Source of the DNA: a virus
Direction: 5' to 3' (one strand)
Virus record (IMG/VR): IMGVR_UViG_3300022591_000038
Coordinates: 1 to 33,921 of that record
Length of the DNA: 33,921 nt
The notes beneath the pieces were generated by a model that worked only from the letters and a program-made list of their open reading frames with translations, had not been told where the DNA came from and searched no databases. The position numbers and the translations under genes are program-made. This document shows positions 8,131-15,751 of this stretch, piece by piece; positions within the stretch are counted from its first letter, which is position 1; every line of letters starts with the position of its first letter.

Positions 8131-10311
8131 ATGACAATTGCAAAAGTAAACTCCGTTGACCTGTCGGCAAAACTGTTGGCTTCTGAGAACATCAGTGTTC
8201 GTCGTGCCCGTGCCCAGACAGCTTCTTTCGACATCACTACACGTGTCCTAACCCTGCCAATGTGGAAAGATCTTTCTCCAGTGGTAGAGGGTATGCTTGT
8301 TGGTCATGAGATTGGCCATGCCTTATACACATCAGAAGAATATCTTGCACCGATCCAAGAAGATCGCAAGATCATGTCATACCTAAACGTCCTTGAAGAC
8401 GTTCGCATCGAGAAGTTGGTCAAGCGTAAGTATCCTGGCATTCGTAAAACAATGACTGATGGTTACAAAGAACTCAACGACAAAGACTTCTTCGGTATCA
8501 AGAAAATTCCAGATATCAATACACTTAACCTTATCGATCGCATCAACCTTTACTTCAAAGCTGGTTTAAACTGTGGCGTCAAATTTACAGTTGAAGAAAA
8601 GCTGTTCGTTGCTCGTGCAGAAAAGACTGAAACAGTTGAAGAAGTCATCGCCCTTGCACGTGAAGTTTACACCTACTCAAAATCAACAATCAAACAACAA
8701 CTTATGAATGCTCTTGCAGAAGAGCCAGAGTTGGAAGAAGACTTCAACGACCCCGATGATAATCTCGAGGAAGATGAAGACTTCTCAAACGACTGGGATG
8801 ATTCTGAGATGCAGGATTCTGACGACACGGTAGATGATACCGAGGATGCTCAGAAAACTGAGGAAAAGAAACAGTCACGTGGTGCTGGCAGTGTCGATGA
8901 GAAAGTTGAAGAAGAACTTGAGTCACAAACAACCAAGAACTTCGATAAGAAACTTGAAGAGTTGGCTGACGACAAAACTGAATACAAATACTATACGATT
9001 GACGAAAAGGGTTTCACTGATCCGCTCGTTTCGTATAAGCGTATTATTCAAGAAACTACAAGTGTTGATGTTTATGAGAGCCAAGAAGAACAGTTGCGTG
9101 TTCAGGCTGAATTCAATAAATTCAAGACAGAGTCTTCACGTGTTGTGAATTATCTAATCAAAGAATTTGAGATGCGCAAGTCAGCAACCCTGTATAAGCG
9201 TGCTCAGACTTCTAAGATTGGTTCTTTGGACATGAAGAAAATCTGGTCATACACTTTGAATGAAGATTTGTTCAAGCGAGTTACAACTATGCCACAGGGT
9301 AAAAACCATGGTATGATTTTCTTGCTCGACTGGTCTGGTTCAATGCAGAATGTTATTAAGGACACTGTTCAACAGGTTGTTACTTTGGCAATGTTCTGTC
9401 ATCGTGCTCAAATTCCATATCAGGTTATGGCATTTGCTGACTACGATCTTGAAGAAGGTATGTCTTACGAGATGCGTGTAGCCATGGCAGACAAGCGTCG
9501 TGCTTACACTGAATCACTGCCTCAATCTATGTTGAATAACGGCACAAACAAATTTGCCCTTCTTGAATTGTTGTCTAGCAAAATGTCGAATGTCGAGTTC
9601 ACAACAATGACTCGTCGTTTGAATTCATTCTGGAGATTTCAAAATGTTCGCAACTATGGTTTGGGTGGAACACCATTGAACGAAGCAGTTGGTCATATGG
9701 TTTCTTACATTCCTAAGTTCATCAAAGCCAACAACATTGAGAAAATGTCTTTGATCACATTGACCGATGGTCAGGGTTCTTCTTTGTATCCTCATGAGAG
9801 ATGGGGTCTTGAAGAGTATCGCATTGAGTACGGTGATGGTTACGCAAGTCGTAAGCGTATCAATTTGAAGCATTTTATTCAAGACCCAGTGACCAAAAAG
9901 TCATACGAGATTACTCGTTGGGGTCAATCTCAAACAGAAGCAATTCTGCGAATGATTAAAGATCGTTACGATATCAACAGCGTTGGTTTCTACATCTGCC
10001 GCAACAGTCGTAACGAACTCAGTTCTGCAGTTGAGAACAATGTTCCTTCTTTGCGTGGTAGCGGTAGCCACTACAATTTGATTGAACAAATGCGTAGAGA
10101 CTTCCGTGATAAAGGTTTTTATTCTTTGAAGAACACTGGTCGTGATGACTTGTTTATCGTGCCACAAAACTCTTTGAAGATTGAAGACGCTGAGATGGAA
10201 GTGAACGAGAAGCATTCTGCCAAACAAATTGCCAAGAACTTCAGCAAGGTTTTGACTGGTAAGAAAACAAGTCGTGTCTTGTTGAACCAATTTATTGGAT
10301 ACGTAGCATGA
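8131..10311 (+). CDS. HExxH metallopeptidase-like protein with VWA domain (CobT-like)
   Basis: Large 726 aa protein. The N-terminus carries a zinc-peptidase-like HEIGH motif (59-63), with LNVLEDVRIE (85-94) supplying a possible third ligand. A long acidic linker (about 202-245, runs of D/E) is followed by a charged helical part. A C-terminal von Willebrand A domain has a full MIDAS: DWSGS (400-404), GGTPL and LTDG. VWA proteins with this layout resemble the CobT subunit of cobaltochelatase and usually work with a MoxR/CobS AAA ATPase, and such an ATPase is encoded at 11126-12268. Whether the peptidase centre is active cannot be told. It overlaps the next gene by ATGA. It has its own promoter. 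Cobalamin synthesis is unlikely, since no other pathway genes are present; a protein-remodelling or proteolytic role is more plausible. Confidence 0.85.
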   Translation: MTIAKVNSVDLSAKLLASENISVRRARAQTASFDITTRVLTLPMWKDLSPVVEGMLVGHEIGHALYTSEEYLAPIQEDRKIMSYLNVLEDVRIEKLVKRKYPGIRKTMTDGYKELNDKDFFGIKKIPDINTLNLIDRINLYFKAGLNCGVKFTVEEKLFVARAEKTETVEEVIALAREVYTYSKSTIKQQLMNALAEEPELEEDFNDPDDNLEEDEDFSNDWDDSEMQDSDDTVDDTEDAQKTEEKKQSRGAGSVDEKVEEELESQTTKNFDKKLEELADDKTEYKYYTIDEKGFTDPLVSYKRIIQETTSVDVYESQEEQLRVQAEFNKFKTESSRVVNYLIKEFEMRKSATLYKRAQTSKIGSLDMKKIWSYTLNEDLFKRVTTMPQGKNHGMIFLLDWSGSMQNVIKDTVQQVVTLAMFCHRAQIPYQVMAFADYDLEEGMSYEMRVAMADKRRAYTESLPQSMLNNGTNKFALLELLSSKMSNVEFTTMTRRLNSFWRFQNVRNYGLGGTPLNEAVGHMVSYIPKFIKANNIEKMSLITLTDGQGSSLYPHERWGLEEYRIEYGDGYASRKRINLKHFIQDPVTKKSYEITRWGQSQTEAILRMIKDRYDINSVGFYICRNSRNELSSAVENNVPSLRGSGSHYNLIEQMRRDFRDKGFYSLKNTGRDDLFIVPQNSLKIEDAEMEVNEKHSAKQIAKNFSKVLTGKKTSRVLLNQFIGYVA

Positions 10312-10742
10312 GTGTTATCGACTTCGTCAAAAACCGTGCGACATTCCATTCTCATATGCAGTATGATGAATCTCGCATGTGTTTTTTGATGGATGCGTAT
10401 CGTTCCATCGAAACAGGAATCTACTTCATCCTTGATGGTGATGACATTCTCAAAGTTGGAAAGGCAGAAGGTAAGAATGGTTTGAGCGGACGACTTGGTT
10501 CGTATCGCTCAAGTCAGGTTACTCGATATCCAAACGATAGAACAACTCAGCTGTTGTTCAAAACAATGACGACCACGCACAAAGACAAGATCTTGTCAAT
10601 GTACGTGTTTCCGATTCCAATGAGCGAAGTTCTTTTTGAAGGATACACAGTGAAGACATCTTTGGCTCGGTCTTTTGAGGAAACCCTGTCCAGACAGGCG
10701 AGGTTGGAAGGGCATTCCATGACCATGTCTGGGCAAGATTAA
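10308..10742 (+). CDS. GIY-YIG domain protein
   Basis: Protein of 144 aa with a GIY-YIG-like nuclease core: GIYFI (37-41), KVGKA (49-53), a conserved Arg in SGRLGSY (R62) and a candidate catalytic Glu at 124 (RSFEETL). The second motif is VGK rather than YIG, a common variant. There is no added DNA-binding module, unlike the homing endonuclease at the left edge, so this is probably not a mobile endonuclease. It is coupled to the VWA gene by ATGA and ends in a terminator. It may act on DNA or RNA; the substrate is unknown. Confidence 0.72.
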   Translation: MSVIDFVKNRATFHSHMQYDESRMCFLMDAYRSIETGIYFILDGDDILKVGKAEGKNGLSGRLGSYRSSQVTRYPNDRTTQLLFKTMTTTHKDKILSMYVFPIPMSEVLFEGYTVKTSLARSFEETLSRQARLEGHSMTMSGQD

Positions 10743-10769
10743 TAACCCTTCCAGTTGTAGGGTTATTTT
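10741..10769 (+). terminator. Rho-independent terminator
   Basis: A 9-bp perfect stem, aataaccct (10741-10749) and agggttatt (10759-10767), with a 9-nt loop and TTTT at the end. It overlaps the stop codon of the GIY-YIG gene. The stem sequence is nearly the same as in the terminators at 7796 and 21562. Confidence 0.85.
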
Positions 10770-10800
10770 GGATCCCGTGCAGTAAGGGTTTGCAAGGGTA

Positions 10801-10829
10801 TTGACATTAATTCAATATTCAGGTATACT
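10801..10829 (+). promoter_or_regulatory. sigma70-type promoter (copy 1 of a repeated leader)
   Basis: TTGACA at 10801-10806, 17-bp spacer, TATACT at 10824-10829. From 10807 to about 10852 the sequence is almost identical to 21606-21651 (spacer, -10 and 5' leader). Confidence 0.88.
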
Positions 10830-10858
10830 TATGGTATAGGATGAGAAAAGGAACTGAA

Positions 10859-11065
10859 ATGACTACAAAATTTGCTCGTGAACTTGACAAGCGTCGCCGT
10901 AGAAGCGAAGCCATCGATGTAGCAATCAAGGAATTTCGTGAAGCCAAACCCGAGTATGCTTATCAGGCTGGGTTTTTTGAGATGCAAGTAAGGTTGCTGG
11001 CTGCAGATTCTGAGGAATCAACTGCCGAACTACTTTCTGCACTACGACGTGCAAAAATGTATTGA
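10859..11065 (+). CDS. small basic hypothetical protein
   Basis: Unknown 68 aa protein, probably helical, with a basic N-terminus (ELDKRRRRSEA) and a C-terminal helix (STAELLSALRRAK). The start at 10859 is preferred to the in-frame ATG at 10841, because the latter is only a few bases after the predicted transcript start while GAAAAGGA (10844-10851) is well placed for 10859. The gene is alone between a promoter and the next promoter, whose -35 overlaps its stop codon. Function unknown. Confidence 0.65.
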   Translation: MTTKFARELDKRRRRSEAIDVAIKEFREAKPEYAYQAGFFEMQVRLLAADSEESTAELLSALRRAKMY

Positions 11066-11090
11066 CTTTAATTTGTAAATGCGGTATAAT
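11062..11090 (+). promoter_or_regulatory. sigma70-type promoter for the MoxR-like ATPase
   Basis: TTGACT at 11062-11067, 17-bp spacer, TATAAT at 11085-11090. The -35 overlaps the stop codon of the upstream small gene. Confidence 0.85.
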
Positions 11091-11125
11091 TTTATTATGA
11101 ATGATTTTTGTGAAGGAACTATGTG

Positions 11126-12268
11126 ATGAGTGATGCGAAATTTGTTGAGACCTTTGAGTCTAAGTTGTTTGAAACTTTCCCCGATGTTGTTGCAACTGGC
11201 ATTGTTTCTCGTGCGCAAATTATGGAAATTATGGATACCGTTGGTACCAAGAAATTTCCAAGTTGGTTGATGGTGAATAAAGCTGGTCGTGGATTGTATG
11301 CCATCGACGGAGCCAAGGCACCAGTTGTTGGTAATCTTGCAGTTAAACCCGAGGAATCTTTTGTGATTGATTATAGTAATGTTGAATCTTTGATCCCTAA
11401 GAAAGATTCCAATTTCGTGCCTTTCGGCAACTACCCAGAACTCGAACAGATCATCAAGTCTGGCATTTTCTACCCATCATATATCTCTGGTCCAACTGGT
11501 AACGGCAAGTCTACCATGGTTGAGCAGATCTGTGCGAAACACAAGAAACCTTTGATTCGTGTTAACCTTAACATGATGACAGACGAAGACCAACTGATTG
11601 GTTCCAAAACTTTGGCCAATGGTAATGTGGAAATTGTCGAAGGTCCAGTGCTAATCGCAATGCGCAATGGTACTACACTGTTGCTTGACGAAATTGACGC
11701 TGGCTCAGCTAACACGCTGTTGTGTCTCCAGCCAATTCTCGAAGGTAAACCATATTACTTCAAACTCAAGAATGAGATGATCACCCCAGCCAATGGATTC
11801 AATGTTATTGCAACTGCGAACACAAAGGGTAAGGGTAGCGATGATGGTCGATACATTGGTACCAATGTGTTGAACGAAGCATTCTTGGAGCGATTTGCTG
11901 TAACCTTTGAACAAGAGTATCCAGCTGCCAAGGTTGAAGTTAAGATTATCAAGAACCTGATGCAAACTTATGAATGCGTCAACGAAGAATTTGCTCAGAC
12001 TCTCGTAACATGGGCAGAAGCAATTCGTAAGGTTTTTGATGAAGGTGGTGTTGACGAAACAATTACAACTCGTCGTATGATCCACATCGTTCGTGCCTAT
12101 GCAATCTTCAAGAGTGAGAAGAAGGCAGTTGAACTTTGTTGCAATCGTTTTGATGTTGCAACAAAACTGGCGTTCCAAGACTTGTTTGAGAAAGTATCAA
12201 ACCCAGTCGTGACTCCAGTGGCTCAGCCAACCCCAGAGCCAGAGCCGATGCAAGAAGTTCCGTTTTAA
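11126..12268 (+). CDS. MoxR/CobS-like AAA+ ATPase
   Basis: AAA+ ATPase of 380 aa. Walker A is GPTGNGKST (122-130), Walker B TTLLLDEID (183-191), sensor 1 ATAN (229-232) and an arginine-finger segment ERF (255-257). The sequence is of the MoxR/CobS clade often labelled CobS in cyanophages. These ATPases normally remodel a VWA-domain partner, here probably the protein at 8131-10311. Residues about 15-60 form a separate small module with FPSWLMVNKAGRGLYAI, which recurs in the next gene. ATG 11126 is preferred over GTG 11123, with GAAGGAA at 11112-11118 as ribosome site. The C-terminus is Pro/Glu-rich. It has its own promoter. Confidence 0.88.
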   Translation: MSDAKFVETFESKLFETFPDVVATGIVSRAQIMEIMDTVGTKKFPSWLMVNKAGRGLYAIDGAKAPVVGNLAVKPEESFVIDYSNVESLIPKKDSNFVPFGNYPELEQIIKSGIFYPSYISGPTGNGKSTMVEQICAKHKKPLIRVNLNMMTDEDQLIGSKTLANGNVEIVEGPVLIAMRNGTTLLLDEIDAGSANTLLCLQPILEGKPYYFKLKNEMITPANGFNVIATANTKGKGSDDGRYIGTNVLNEAFLERFAVTFEQEYPAAKVEVKIIKNLMQTYECVNEEFAQTLVTWAEAIRKVFDEGGVDETITTRRMIHIVRAYAIFKSEKKAVELCCNRFDVATKLAFQDLFEKVSNPVVTPVAQPTPEPEPMQEVPF

Positions 12269-12270
12269 AC

Positions 12271-12299
12271 TTGACATTTATTCGGAAATCGGGTATAAT
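12271..12299 (+). promoter_or_regulatory. sigma70-type promoter
   Basis: TTGACA at 12271-12276, 17-bp spacer, TATAAT at 12294-12299, both perfect, starting 2 nt after the ATPase stop codon. Confidence 0.9.
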
Positions 12300-12331
12300 T
12301 ATTACTGAAACTTGAAAAGGAATTACATATT

Positions 12332-12778
12332 ATGTTGAAATTTGCAGATCTTACTAAGTCACAAAAGCAGTTTATCGTTCGTACTCTTGAGAAATTTCCT
12401 GAGTATAAAACTGAGAAAACCCTTGGTGCCAAACAGATTCATGCTGCGTACTACGCCATGAAAGATGAGCGTGGCGCAACTGCTGAGAAGTTGGGTTACC
12501 CTAACTGGTTACAAAGCAAGAATCGTGTAGGTCGTGGTACTTATCAGATGCCATGGCCAACTGATAGCGAATTGTCCAAATTCGCTCAGGGAGTAGCAAC
12601 TCCCAAGCAACCTAAAGCTGTTGCTGTCAAATCTGTTAAAACTTCTGTGAAGAAGGTTGAATCGGATTCTGATGTTGAAGTGTCTCGTCTTCAATCTATT
12701 ATTAACGACTCAGTCGAGTTTGACGAAGACGTTGAAGACTTCAATCAGGTTTTGCGTGAGAATGGTATAGAGGTATAA
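12332..12778 (+). CDS. hypothetical protein sharing the N-terminal module of the MoxR-like ATPase
   Basis: Protein of 148 aa. Residues 17-74 (LEKFPEYKTE, then KQIHAAYY, then YPNWLQSKNRVGRGTYQMP) match residues 15-60 of the ATPase upstream in order and spacing, apart from a short insertion. The shared P-x-W-L and G-R-G-x-Y positions suggest a common small domain, perhaps a winged-helix-like nucleic-acid or protein-binding fold. A Lys-rich linker (about 95-117) and an acidic tail follow. It has its own strong promoter and terminator, so it can be made in excess over the ATPase. It may compete with or bridge to the ATPase's partner; this is inference. Confidence 0.75.
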   Translation: MLKFADLTKSQKQFIVRTLEKFPEYKTEKTLGAKQIHAAYYAMKDERGATAEKLGYPNWLQSKNRVGRGTYQMPWPTDSELSKFAQGVATPKQPKAVAVKSVKTSVKKVESDSDVEVSRLQSIINDSVEFDEDVEDFNQVLRENGIEV

Positions 12779-12791
12779 TTCTCACACTTAA

Positions 12792-12830
12792 ATCGGATGG
12801 GGGACTGCCATCTCCTCATCCGATCTTTTT
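12792..12830 (+). terminator. Rho-independent terminator
   Basis: Stem beginning atcggatg (12792-12799) and ending catccgat (about 12817-12824), extended inward by G-U and G-C pairs, followed by a T run. It stands 14 nt after the stop of the preceding gene. Confidence 0.87.
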
Positions 12831-12855
12831 TATTGATGGTTATTATGGAGATAAT

Positions 12856-13122
12856 ATGTCGAAACAGGCTAAATTGCTAAACCACTTACAACGTGGTGCC
12901 GAAGTTACTGCTAAGCAAATCGCTGGTTCATTTGGATTGAAAAACCCACACGATGCGATTCATCAGTTGCGTAATCAAGGTTACTGCATCTATGCGAATG
13001 CTGCAAAATTGTCCGATGGTACTAAGACTACTAAGTATCGTATCGGTCAACCAAGCAAGCGTATCGTTGCGATTGCGAATGCTGTTGTAGGTGCTTCTGC
13101 TTTTACTGCTCAACGTGGTTAA
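12856..13122 (+). CDS. small winged helix-turn-helix protein
   Basis: Protein of 88 aa. Residues 5-46 (KLLNHLQRGAEVTAKQIAGS, then NPHDAIHQLRNQGYCIY) form a typical winged helix-turn-helix: a first helix, the VTAKQIAGSFG turn helix, a recognition helix and a beta wing with TTKYRIG. It is most likely a DNA-binding regulator. The Ala-rich tail (68-88) may mediate oligomers. The ribosome site is GGAGATA before ATG 12856. It lies between two terminators without a clear promoter of its own, so it may depend on read-through from the upstream gene. Confidence 0.75.
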   Translation: MSKQAKLLNHLQRGAEVTAKQIAGSFGLKNPHDAIHQLRNQGYCIYANAAKLSDGTKTTKYRIGQPSKRIVAIANAVVGASAFTAQRG

Positions 13123-13131
13123 TTGAGTGTT

Positions 13132-13168
13132 TGTGTCAGGGTATTTTCGAGTACTCTGACACATTTTT
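13132..13168 (+). terminator. Rho-independent terminator
   Basis: Inverted repeat tgtgtcag (13132-13139) and ctgacaca (about 13156-13163), with further pairing inward and TTTTT at 13164-13168. It lies 9 nt after the stop of the winged-helix gene. Confidence 0.85.
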
Positions 13169-13182
13169 ATCATGAGGATATA

Positions 13183-13518
13183 ATGGCAACTAAAGAAGAA
13201 GTTAAAAAGTCCCAAAATGCAACAACTGGTGGGCGAAAATTTGATGGTGGTAAACTTCAGTATGGTTTACTTCCTCCGCTGGCATTGAAAGCCACGGTAG
13301 AAATTCTGACATTTGGTGCGGAGAAATACGAACCAGATAATTGGAAAGTTGTTCCTGACTCAAAACGTAGATACTTTGACGCAATGCAAAGACATCTCTG
13401 GGCATGGAAAGAGGGTGAACAAAACGACCCCGAAACTGGTAAGAATCATTTGGCGCATGCAATGTGCTGTCTGATGTTTCTGTATGAGCATGATGTGAAA
13501 TATTCTAAGGAAAAATAA
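13183..13518 (+). CDS. dATP/dGTP diphosphohydrolase N-terminal domain-like protein (MazG-like)
   Basis: Protein of 111 aa that matches the phage family annotated as dATP/dGTP diphosphohydrolase, N-terminal (MazG-like fold, formerly DUF5664). Conserved features are RKFDGGKLQYGLLP (18-31), LTFGAEKYEPDNW (42-54), RRYFDAMQRHLWAW (62-75) and NHLAHAMCCLMFLYEHD (88-104), with the usual acidic and His residues of the metal-binding helices. It would hydrolyse a purine deoxynucleotide and so shape the dNTP pool. ATG 13183 is chosen because GAGGATA precedes it directly; an upstream TTG in the same frame lies before the terminator. It overlaps the SPFH gene by TAATG. Confidence 0.8.
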   Translation: MATKEEVKKSQNATTGGRKFDGGKLQYGLLPPLALKATVEILTFGAEKYEPDNWKVVPDSKRRYFDAMQRHLWAWKEGEQNDPETGKNHLAHAMCCLMFLYEHDVKYSKEK

Positions 13519-14369
13519 TGTTTACAATTTTTTTGTTTTTAATTCTTGCTGTCGGTGCCGCTGGTGCCATTGCTATCTTGCTTAATCAGAAAGCACTAGG
13601 TGCCATTGTTGGCGTTATCGTCTTTGTTGGTGGTATTCTCTTCAGTTCGTTCACGGTAATCTCGGCTGGTCATACTGGTGTGCAGGTTACGTTCGGTGAA
13701 GTTAATCCCATTGCTTTAACTGAAGGTGTGCACTTTGTCAATCCAATCAGTCGAGTTTATGATGTAGATGTACGTCTGCAGAAAGATCAGCTGGCAGGTG
13801 CCAATGCTTCAACTAAGGATTTACAGGTTGTTCACACTGACATTGTAGTTCAGTATCGTTTGAATGCTGCCAAGGTTCCGCAGATTTACAAAGAGTTCGG
13901 TCTTAATGTAGACGAAAAGGTTCTTGGTCCAGCTATTAATGAATCATTCAAAACTGTAACTGCTCACTATACAAGTGAGGAATTGATCACCAAACGACAA
14001 ATCGTCAGTGATGAAATTCAACAAATGTTAAAGAATAAAGTTGCTCCGTTCGATATCGATGTTTCTGGCATCAGTCTGGTTAACTTTGGATTCTCTTCGG
14101 ATTATCAGAAAGCGATTGAACAGAAAGTTATTGCTGTCCAACAAACAGCCAAAGCTGAACAAGACTTACGTCGTATTGAAGTAGAAGCCAAGAGTCGTAT
14201 TGCTCAGGCTGAAGGTGAAGCCAAAGCGATTAGTATTCAGGCGCAAGCTATCCAAAGTAATGGTGGACAAAATTATGTTCAACTGCAATGGATTGAAAAG
14301 TGGAATGGTCAACTACCAACTACAGTTCTTAATGGTAGCAACGGTATGATGCTTAACTTAGGAAAATAA
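13518..14369 (+). CDS. SPFH/band-7 (prohibitin-like) membrane protein
   Basis: Protein of 283 aa. Two hydrophobic segments (about 2-22 and 25-48) anchor it to the inner membrane. The SPFH/band-7 domain follows (50-230): GHTGVQVTFGEVNP, EGVHFVNPI, the VVHTDIVVQYRLN strand and the long Ala/Glu/Gln helix (about 195-250, KAEQDLRRIEVEAKSRI). This is the architecture of prohibitin and HflK/C-like scaffolds that form ring oligomers and control membrane proteases. In a phage it could protect or redirect host FtsH/HflKC. It starts a three-gene membrane cluster: the next two genes code for a secreted membrane protein and a single-pass protein. Confidence 0.9.
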   Translation: MFTIFLFLILAVGAAGAIAILLNQKALGAIVGVIVFVGGILFSSFTVISAGHTGVQVTFGEVNPIALTEGVHFVNPISRVYDVDVRLQKDQLAGANASTKDLQVVHTDIVVQYRLNAAKVPQIYKEFGLNVDEKVLGPAINESFKTVTAHYTSEELITKRQIVSDEIQQMLKNKVAPFDIDVSGISLVNFGFSSDYQKAIEQKVIAVQQTAKAEQDLRRIEVEAKSRIAQAEGEAKAISIQAQAIQSNGGQNYVQLQWIEKWNGQLPTTVLNGSNGMMLNLGK

Positions 14370-14370
14370 A

Positions 14371-15045
14371 ATGAAAAAGATTTTATATATTATGATGTTA
14401 TCGTTGGCTCTGGTTGCGACTGGAGTTGACGCTAAAGGTGGCAGTTCTTCTGGTGGTGGCGGACATTCTTCTTCAAGTGGTGGTCGTTCCAGCTCCAGCT
14501 TTTCTTCTGGCAGTTCTTCAAAGGGTGGGTTCTCTTCATCAAGCGTAAGTCGCCCATCTGCTGCACCAACAACTCGCACTACCACTACAACAACTACGAC
14601 TTATGCTCGTAGTTCGAATGGTAACTACTATCATTACAACTCTCCATATATTGGTGGTGGTATGATGTATGGTGGTTGGGGTATGGGTTATGGTTATTCA
14701 AATGGTCTGTTGACTGGAATGATTATTGCTAATATGATGCACCCAACTAATACAGTTATGTATGTTGGACCTGGACAGTATAGCAACAATGCTCTATTGT
14801 ATCCAGATGGTCGTGTTGTTAATCAACAGGGTTATCAGGTTGGCACGTATGTCAATGGTCAATTTACTCCAATGCAAAATGGTCCAATGGTTGCCCAACA
14901 GGTTCCTTCCGATGCTGGTGCTACACAAGTTCAGCCTCAACCAGTTGTAATCAACTCTGGTCCAAGTGCCACTGAGATTTTTGGTATGGTTATTCTTGGA
15001 ATGCTTGCCGTTGTTTTGTTTATTGTATTTTTGGGGATGTTATAA
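14371..15045 (+). CDS. Ser/Gly-rich secreted membrane protein
   Basis: Protein of 224 aa with a clear signal peptide (KKILYIMMLSLALVATG, cleavage near DA-KG at 22), a Ser/Gly low-complexity stretch (24-62), a poly-Thr tract (about 69-77), a Tyr/Gly/Met-rich part (about 84-115) and a C-terminal transmembrane helix (about 202-223). The middle (about 128-155: NNALLYPDGRVVNQQGYQVG) may be a small folded unit. Probably sits in the inner membrane with most of it in the periplasm. It lies 1 nt after the SPFH gene and joins the next gene by TAATG. No Cys lipobox is seen. Function unknown; membership of one membrane complex with the SPFH protein is inference. Confidence 0.72.
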   Translation: MKKILYIMMLSLALVATGVDAKGGSSSGGGGHSSSSGGRSSSSFSSGSSSKGGFSSSSVSRPSAAPTTRTTTTTTTTYARSSNGNYYHYNSPYIGGGMMYGGWGMGYGYSNGLLTGMIIANMMHPTNTVMYVGPGQYSNNALLYPDGRVVNQQGYQVGTYVNGQFTPMQNGPMVAQQVPSDAGATQVQPQPVVINSGPSATEIFGMVILGMLAVVLFIVFLGML

Positions 15046-15377
15046 TGGGTACTCTTTTAATTATCATCGGTGTTTTGCTCTGTCTTATTTTAATTGTTGC
15101 TATTGTAAGGAGTTCTATGTATCCGTTCGGTTATGATTATGATGACGAAGTTGTTACGCATACAACTGTCACAACAACTACGACCAATGAAGGTTCTGGT
15201 TACGCCCAACCAACTGGGTTGAATGTAAATGGTATTCCTGTCGTTGGCATTCTCGAACGTCAATGGGATGGTTCAACTCCATTCGTTATTGATCCAGTTG
15301 ATAACGATAAAATGTTTTTGAATACTAAAGACGATTTGTATGAAGATGGTGCTGGTAAGGTTTGGGGATTGAAGTAA
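15045..15377 (+). CDS. single-pass membrane protein
   Basis: Protein of 110 aa with one N-terminal transmembrane helix (3-22, LLIIIGVLLCLILIVAIV), an acidic stretch, a poly-Thr tract (about 40-48, TTVTTTTTNEG) like that of the preceding protein, and a small C-terminal domain (VNGIPVVGILERQWDGSTPF). The topology may be N-terminus in or out; no cleavage site is visible. It shares junctions of the TAATG type on both sides. Function unknown. Confidence 0.7.
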   Translation: MGTLLIIIGVLLCLILIVAIVRSSMYPFGYDYDDEVVTHTTVTTTTTNEGSGYAQPTGLNVNGIPVVGILERQWDGSTPFVIDPVDNDKMFLNTKDDLYEDGAGKVWGLK

Positions 15378-15751
15378 TGTTTAATGTCAATAATAAAATC
15401 AGAATCTCTGACTTAAAAGTTCAGATCGAAGATCTGAAAAAAGAAAACGAACGTCTGAAATATGCAAATGAAGCATACCAAAAACGTCTTGTCGGTGAAA
15501 TGGAAAATGCTTCATTCGCTATCGACTGGGATGCTATGAAAGTGTTCTCTGTCGAACGACTTTGGGAGAATGGTCTTCCAAAAACTGTTCTTGGTTATAT
15601 GCTATCTGAACCTGTGATTACTACAGAGGGTGAGAACGAACAGCGTGTTACATATAAAGACATTGTTCGTGAATGGACTTTCTATTGTTCTGCTGCAAAA
15701 CACGAAGAACTTGTGAAAGAGTTTAATGACTGGAAGAATGCAACGAAATAA
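15377..15751 (+). CDS. hypothetical coiled-coil protein
   Basis: Protein of 124 aa. The first 45 residues form an amphipathic coiled-coil (ISDLKVQIEDLKKENERLKY); the rest is a mixed fold with several Trp (WDAMKVFSVERLWENG; VREWTFYCSAA). The ATG at 15377 overlaps the previous stop by one base; a TTG 15 nt upstream is in frame but has no advantage. It ends 2 nt before the gp45 promoter, so it closes the membrane cluster unit. Function not recognised. Confidence 0.68.
   Translation: MFNVNNKIRISDLKVQIEDLKKENERLKYANEAYQKRLVGEMENASFAIDWDAMKVFSVERLWENGLPKTVLGYMLSEPVITTEGENEQRVTYKDIVREWTFYCSAAKHEELVKEFNDWKNATK

Noticed and set aside
9901-10290. Long open frames on the minus strand (for example 9901-10290, 11705-12178, 28003-28365)
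   Set aside because: They lie wholly opposite well-supported genes, have no ribosome sites or promoters and look like mirror frames of the coding strand.
8131-12268. Cobaltochelatase CobS/CobT in cobalamin synthesis
   Set aside because: Only the ATPase and VWA partner are present, the VWA protein has an extra HExxH region, and no corrin pathway gene is nearby; the general MoxR/VWA reading fits better.
12752-12779. Possible promoter TTGCGT then TATAAT at the end of the gene at 12332
   Set aside because: Poor -35, and transcription would run straight into the terminator at 12792.
13156-13184. CTGACA, 17 bp, TATAAT before the dATP/dGTP diphosphohydrolase-like gene
   Set aside because: The -35 lies in a terminator arm and the -10 overlaps the start codon at 13183, so the transcript would begin inside the gene; probably chance plus the ribosome site GAGGATA.
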